Source of the DNA: Devosia sp. RR2S18
GTDB taxonomy: Bacteria > Pseudomonadota > Alphaproteobacteria > Rhizobiales > Devosiaceae
Direction: 5' to 3'
Length of the DNA stretch: 64,000 nt
NCBI RefSeq assembly: GCF_030177755.1
Contig: NZ_CP126539.1
Coordinates: 3,718,001 to 3,782,000, forward strand
The position numbers were made by a program, and so were the translations under genes. Below are positions 60,210 to 64,000 of this stretch, in pieces (position 1 is the stretch's first letter; each line of letters opens with the position of its first letter). The notes under the pieces were generated by a model. The model was not told where the DNA came from, made no database searches, and saw only the letters and a program-made list of their open reading frames with translations.

Positions 60210-61228
60210 CCGCCGACTTTATTGCGGGCGCGCGAAGCTTCGGCTTGCGCCCGCTTCCGGGCCTTGGCTTGCCGTGCCGCTTCCGCGGCGGCATCACCGA
60301 GATGGGCGCCGCCACGGCTCTTGGCCAGTTCGATCTGGCGTTGCCGCTCGGCCGCTGCTTCGTGCTTGGCGGTCTCGCCGACGCAGTGTGGGCAACTGAC
60401 GCCATCGATATAATCGGGGTTGTCGCGCTCATCGGGAGTGAGCGGGTGCCGGCAGGCGCGGCAGAGCGTGGCCTCGCCTTCTACCAAGCCGTGGCCGACC
60501 GAGACACGCTCGTCAAAGACAAAGCACTCACCCTGAAAGCGGCTCTGCTCCGGTGGCACCTCTTCGAGATATTTGAGAATCCCGCCCTTGAGGTGGAACA
60601 CCTCCTCGAAACCTTGGCTCAGGAGGTAGGAGGAGGCCTTTTCACACCGTATTCCGCCCGTGCAGAACATGGCGACCTTCTTGTCCCGGCTAGGGTCGAG
60701 ATGGGTCGCAACATAGTCTTTGAACTCGGTGAAGGTCTTGGTTTTGGGATCAAGCGCGCGGGAGAACGTTCCTAGACCCACCTCGTAGTCATTGCGGGTG
60801 TCGACCACGACGACGTCGTTGCGCTCGATGAGGCCGTTCCACGCGGCCGGTTCGACATAGGTCCCAACCCGCTCGGCGGGGTTAGCCTCAGGCGCCCGCA
60901 ACGTCACGATCTCGGGCTTGAGGCGCACCTTCATGCGGTGGAACGGCATCTCGCTGGCGCTCGAGTACTTTACCTCGGCACCCACGAGACGCTCGCCGAA
61001 CACGGCGCTGCGGAACAGGAAGTCCGCCAGCGCATCGATCGCCGCCGCGGTCCCCGCTACCGTGCCATTGATGCCTTCAGGCGCCAGGATCAGCGTGCCT
61101 TTGATGCCCCGTTCGCAGCAAAAGCGCGCCAGCTCCGGCTGGATCGCTTCGACGTCGGGCAGCTGGGCGAACTTATAGATCGCCATCACCTTGTATGGCA
61201 GAACGGCTTGGGGCAGATTGGCAGGCAT
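60206..61228 (-). CDS. trhO: tRNA uridine(34) hydroxylase TrhO (rhodanese-like)
   Basis: A 340-residue protein of the YceA/TrhO family. The N-terminal domain begins V-M-A-I-Y-K-F-A, followed by a rhodanese domain with V-V-V-D-T-R-N-D-Y-E-V and active-site Cys in M-F-C-T-G-G-I-R-C-E-K. A zinc-ribbon-like C-terminus has C-R-x-C and C-P-H-C, then a charged helix. It hydroxylates U34 of tRNAs. The stop overlaps the LytTR stop by 4 bp. Confidence 0.93.
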   Translation of the reverse strand: MPANLPQAVLPYKVMAIYKFAQLPDVEAIQPELARFCCERGIKGTLILAPEGINGTVAGTAAAIDALADFLFRSAVFGERLVGAEVKYSSASEMPFHRMKVRLKPEIVTLRAPEANPAERVGTYVEPAAWNGLIERNDVVVVDTRNDYEVGLGTFSRALDPKTKTFTEFKDYVATHLDPSRDKKVAMFCTGGIRCEKASSYLLSQGFEEVFHLKGGILKYLEEVPPEQSRFQGECFVFDERVSVGHGLVEGEATLCRACRHPLTPDERDNPDYIDGVSCPHCVGETAKHEAAAERQRQIELAKSRGGAHLGDAAAEAARQAKARKRAQAEASRARNKVGG

Positions 61229-61318
61229 GTCGATTTCCGGCGGGCTCATCGGGCCTGCTCTTACCACTGCATGGCCGCAGCGTCACGGCCATCCAAATCG
61301 CAAAATCGGGAGCGAGAA

Positions 61319-62356
61319 ATGACCTATCGGGCCGATACGGCACGCTATGACACCATGCAATACCGCCACTCGGGACGCTCGGGCCTCAAGCTGCCGGTCA
61401 TCAGCCTGGGGCTCTGGCAGAATTTCGGTGGCACGCGCGACTATCCTAGTGCCATGGAGATCCTGGGCTATGCCTTCGACAATGGCATCACCCATTTCGA
61501 CCTGGCGAACAATTACGGGCCTCCGGCCGGCTCCTCCGAGGAGCTTTTCGGACAGGTGATGGCGCGCGACTTCCGCCCCTATCGGGACGAACTCATCATT
61601 TCCACCAAGGCAGGCTACAATATGTGGCCCGGCCCCTATGGCGAGTTCGGCTCCCGCAAATATCTCATCGCCAGCCTCGACCAGAGCCTGCAGCGCATGG
61701 GGCTCGACTATGTCGATATCTTTTACTCCCACCGCTACGATCCCAATACGCCGCTGGAGGAAACCATGGGCGCGCTGGCGCAGACCGTGCGGCAGGGCAA
61801 GGCGCTCTATGTGGGCATCTCCAGCTACCCGGAAGCCGAGACGCGCGAGGCCTACCGGCTCCTCAAGGAGATGGGCGTCGCTACGACCATTCACCAACCG
61901 AGCTATTCGGTACTTAACCGCTGGATCGAGAATGACGGCACTATTGACGCTTGTGGCGAACTGGGCATCGGCGTCATCGCCTTCTCGCCGTTGGCGCAAG
62001 GCGTGCTGTCGGGCAAGTATAATGGGGGCACCAAGGAAGGCACGCGTGGCGACAATCCCAATGGCTCGCTCCGCTCTAGCCATATCGAGCCGCGCGTGCT
62101 CGACGCCGTAGATAAGCTCGGCGCCATCGCCCGGGCCCGCGGCCAGTCCATGGTGCAGCTGGCGCTCTCCTGGGTACTGCGGCGGCCGGAAATGACCTCG
62201 GCGCTTATCGGCGTACGGACGCTCGACCAGCTCAAGGACAATCTCGGCGTGCTCAACAATCTCGAGCTCTCGCCCGAGGATATCGCTGACATCGACGAGG
62301 CCACCAAGGGCGGCCAGATGGAACTGCACCCCAGCCCCAAGGGCTGGCTGCGCTAA
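61319..62356 (+). CDS. Aldo/keto reductase (YghZ/Gpr-like)
   Basis: A 345-residue TIM-barrel oxidoreductase. Catalytic tetrad visible: Asp in F-D-L-A-N-N-Y-G with Tyr, Lys in I-S-T-K-A-G-Y, His in F-Y-S-H-R-Y-D; cofactor loop F-S-P-L-A-Q-G-V-L-S-G-K-Y and R-S-S-H-I. This is the AKR14-type family that reduces L-glyceraldehyde 3-phosphate and methylglyoxal with NADPH. ATG 61,319 has GGGAGCG just upstream. Divergent from trhO. Confidence 0.88.
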   Translation: MTYRADTARYDTMQYRHSGRSGLKLPVISLGLWQNFGGTRDYPSAMEILGYAFDNGITHFDLANNYGPPAGSSEELFGQVMARDFRPYRDELIISTKAGYNMWPGPYGEFGSRKYLIASLDQSLQRMGLDYVDIFYSHRYDPNTPLEETMGALAQTVRQGKALYVGISSYPEAETREAYRLLKEMGVATTIHQPSYSVLNRWIENDGTIDACGELGIGVIAFSPLAQGVLSGKYNGGTKEGTRGDNPNGSLRSSHIEPRVLDAVDKLGAIARARGQSMVQLALSWVLRRPEMTSALIGVRTLDQLKDNLGVLNNLELSPEDIADIDEATKGGQMELHPSPKGWLR

Positions 62357-62368
62357 GCGCAAAGAAAA

Positions 62369-62394
62369 GCCGCTGCGTCGCGCAACGCAGCGGC
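62369..62394 (-). terminator. Terminator of the hfaAB operon (leftward)
   Basis: GCCGCTGCGT (62,369-62,378) pairs with ACGCAGCGGC (62,385-62,394), a 10 bp stem with a 6 nt loop. On the minus strand it is followed by TTTTCTTT. It lies 20 bp beyond the hfaB-like stop and may work in both directions. Confidence 0.75.
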
Positions 62395-62414
62395 ACACAA
62401 CCTCTCTGGCCTGC

Positions 62415-63335
62415 CTATTTGATCGCCAGCGCCGGCGGGGGTGGCGGCACCGGAGCCACCACGGCGGGGCCGACCGAAACGGTCTTGGCAACCGCTTCAG
62501 CCCGGATTTCTTGGGTGGCCTGCGGGAGGTATTTGTCGCAACTGCCCTTGTGGCGCACCAGTGAGCTCACGATGTCGTAGGCCGCTTCCGCCATCAGCCA
62601 GCGCACGCCGGCATGCAGGCCCTCTTGCGATTTGTCGCCGATCTTGGTGTCGAACAGTTCGCTGGAGAAGAACCGGAACACCGAGGCATAGACCTCATGG
62701 CCCACCGCCTGCTTGGAATAGGATCCGGCGCGCACGATCCGGGTACTCTCGGTATTGGTAACGCGCAGATCGGCGGCCGCGGTTAGCGCAAAAGCCCGTG
62801 CGCCGCCGCCAATGCCGCCCACCAGCACTTCCCCGCCCCCCGAATAGGTATTGAAGTCGAGCTGGGTTATCGCCCCGTCGATCACATAATCGGAGCCGCG
62901 GATGGAGCCCTTGGTGATGGGCCGCAAATCCACCGTCTGGTTGCCCACGGTCTGGGGCGCGCCATCGCCCAGGATCTGCTCGCGGGCGCGCGCCAGCTCC
63001 CATTCGGTGACCACCGTGTTGCTCCTGTTGACCTGGGCCATCCCCGCCTTCTGCAAGGCGGTGATGAGCATGGCCGCAACATCGCGCGGCACGAAGCCCC
63101 CTTCGTCGCTGTTGAACTTGTTGGTCTGGTCGGTGATCGTATGCACCGCCAGCACGATGCCCGAATTGCGTACCTCGGGAGTCTTGCTGAGGCAGACAAG
63201 CGCATCATCTGCCGGCGTGGCGGTGGCCAGCGGCACGGGACCATGAAACTGCGCCTTGGGCCGGCTCATCTGGCTGAACGTGGTGCAGCCGGTCAGTGCG
63301 ACGACCAGCACCGCAGTGCCGAGAAGCTTTAGCAT
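62415..63335 (-). CDS. hfaB: CsgG/HfaB-family outer-membrane lipoprotein
   Basis: A 306-residue lipoprotein (lipobox L-T-G-C near residue 17) of the CsgG family: V-L-A-V-H-T-I-T-D, T-E-W-E-L-A-R, G-S-D-Y-V-I-D-G-A-I-T-Q-L-D and G-S-Y-S-K-Q-A-V-G. CsgG forms the curli secretion pore; HfaB is its holdfast-anchoring counterpart in Caulobacter. A Pro-rich tail ends the protein. It overlaps the hfaA-like stop by 7 bp, so the pair is translationally coupled. Confidence 0.82.
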   Translation of the reverse strand: MLKLLGTAVLVVALTGCTTFSQMSRPKAQFHGPVPLATATPADDALVCLSKTPEVRNSGIVLAVHTITDQTNKFNSDEGGFVPRDVAAMLITALQKAGMAQVNRSNTVVTEWELARAREQILGDGAPQTVGNQTVDLRPITKGSIRGSDYVIDGAITQLDFNTYSGGGEVLVGGIGGGARAFALTAAADLRVTNTESTRIVRAGSYSKQAVGHEVYASVFRFFSSELFDTKIGDKSQEGLHAGVRWLMAEAAYDIVSSLVRHKGSCDKYLPQATQEIRAEAVAKTVSVGPAVVAPVPPPPPALAIK

Positions 63336-63682
63336 CCGTACATCCCCCCGGTGATGTTGAAACTAGTGTCGCTGCAATCGGAGGTCTGCGTCTGTGCTCC
63401 GTTGTTGGTCTGAGTGATGGTGATGTTGTTGTTCGAGCCGCTGACGGTGATCGCGCTTTGATTGCCCGTCTGCCCCGTGCCGCCGCCCAGCCCCGCTGCG
63501 CTGCCCGAACTGCCGAGCAGGCCGTAGAGCTCGAGCCGGGTGCGTTCGACGGTGAGGTTCACCTGGCGCTGGCTATCGGTCCGGAATTGGTAAGGCCGGG
63601 CCTCGCCCAAGCCGTTGGCCAGGGCCGCCGAACTGCATATGAGGCCGGCGGCAAGGCCCACCCCCGCAAGCAATGCTCTCAT
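63329..63682 (-). CDS. hfaA: HfaA-like curlin-repeat secreted protein
   Basis: A 117-residue protein from ATG 63,682: signal peptide (1-22, ending A-A-L-A-N), then a short charged segment and a Gly/Ser/Asn/Gln/Thr-rich half with curlin-like S-G-S-N-N-N-I-T-I-T-Q-T-N-N-G. Two Cys near the end. In Caulobacter HfaA forms amyloid-like fibres that tie the holdfast to the cell through HfaB. Placement immediately upstream of hfaB supports this. Confidence 0.75.
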   Translation of the reverse strand: MRALLAGVGLAAGLICSSAALANGLGEARPYQFRTDSQRQVNLTVERTRLELYGLLGSSGSAAGLGGGTGQTGNQSAITVSGSNNNITITQTNNGAQTQTSDCSDTSFNITGGMYGC

Positions 63683-63774
63683 GATGTCGCGTCTCCTCGT
63701 GCGCGCTGTAGGCAGATGATGATTGTGTGGAAGGCAAATGGCTGGTTTCCGGGTAGCGCTGGTTGGGCGATACG

Positions 63775-64000
63775 CTAGAATTCGAGGCAATGTTCGGAGC
63801 TGCACCAGGCGGCGCTGCTGATCTCGGGCGGTTCAGGCCAATCCTCGGGCTTGCGCTCGGCATAGATCCGCACCTGCGCGCCGTAGTTTGTGTAGGCGGC
63901 CTGCAGCTTGTCCCGACACAGCACGGCTGCCTGCGAACCAACAAAGCGGTTGAGGCTCGCCTGCGTCTCGGCGTCGACCAGTTCGGGCAGCGTCTGCTTG
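63775..64000 (-). CDS. Partial gene upstream of hfaA (C-terminal 75 codons)
   Basis: The window ends inside this gene. The visible C-terminus (L-N-R-F-V-G-S-Q-A-A-V-L-C near its start, later W-P-E-P-P-E-I, ending E-H-C-L-E-F and TAG at 63,775-63,777) is cysteine-containing and soluble. No family recognised. It lies 92 bp upstream of hfaA on the same strand, so it may belong to the same adhesin operon. Confidence 0.6.
   Translation of the reverse strand, partial: KQTLPELVDAETQASLNRFVGSQAAVLCRDKLQAAYTNYGAQVRIYAERKPEDWPEPPEISSAAWCSSEHCLEF

Overview
The window looks like a chromosomal segment of an alphaproteobacterium of the Hyphomicrobiales (Rhizobiales), probably Devosia-like. The order pckA / chvI-chvG-hprK-EIIA-HPr, a DivL-type pseudokinase next to tsaE, HWE histidine kinases and an HfaA/HfaB-like pair all point that way; the genus is an inference. 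Positions ~39.7-64 kb are GC-rich core chromosome (lytic transglycosylase, polA, tsaE-divL, pckA, chvI/chvG, short PTS, trhO, aldo/keto reductase, hfaBA). Positions 1-39.7 kb are accessory DNA piled up at one tRNA-Arg(CCG) gene (39,630-39,706, minus strand).

Layout: (1) 1-3,306: end of an older accessory block with a fosmidomycin-resistance-type MFS gene and wrecks of an IS3 transposase and a serine recombinase, finishing in a transposon-end-like sequence. (2) 3,311-25,758: a ~22.4 kb island whose two termini are inverted, start TGTCGG and carry repeated (G/A)GTCGA sites at matching offset (three spread sites left, two close sites right), as in Tn7/Tn5053-type elements. No transposase genes of that type are left. 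Cargo is envelope and stress biology: three PRC-barrel/EF-hand secreted proteins plus a remnant of a fourth, two SurA-like chaperone copies (one 5'-truncated), EF-hand protein, ExoD, formate/nitrite-type channel, AI-2E-type permease, FUSC protein, DUF998 and DUF1206 membrane proteins, L,D-transpeptidase (frameshifted), EEP hydrolase, HAD phosphatase, HWE kinase and receiver. An FtsH/CDC48-like AAA gene is broken by two frameshifts, and one gene is split by an IS256 element with a perfect 8 bp target duplication. (3) 25,773-39,674: a ~13.9 kb integrative element in the 3' half of tRNA-Arg, bounded by 45 bp direct repeats. It holds a tyrosine integrase, a divergent ribbon-helix-helix regulatory switch with three ACCT-N3-AGGT operators, a P4/D5-type primase-helicase, an iteron field that looks like its origin, small unknown genes, and only a minimal P2-type tail set (assembly chaperone, tape measure, gpD hub). 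No capsid, portal, terminase or lysis genes are recognisable. An IS110 element sits in the tape-measure region and a DUF2971 gene is next to attR.

(4) 39.7-64 kb: core genes with three local lesions: an IS110/IS1111-type element cleanly splitting a PAS-HWE sensor kinase, a DUF5343 + TIGR02391 (HEPN-motif) pair wedged after polA, and a LytTR protein with an in-frame stop. ChvG/ChvI and the HprK-EIIA-HPr phosphorelay form one transcription unit divergent from pckA, the usual rhizobial arrangement linking envelope/acid sensing to carbon status.

The most novel material is structural: the nested mobile elements at the tRNA-Arg site, the satellite-like element with its iteron origin and head-less tail module, and a possible guide RNA in the IS110/IS1111-type element whose sequence matches its own insertion site.
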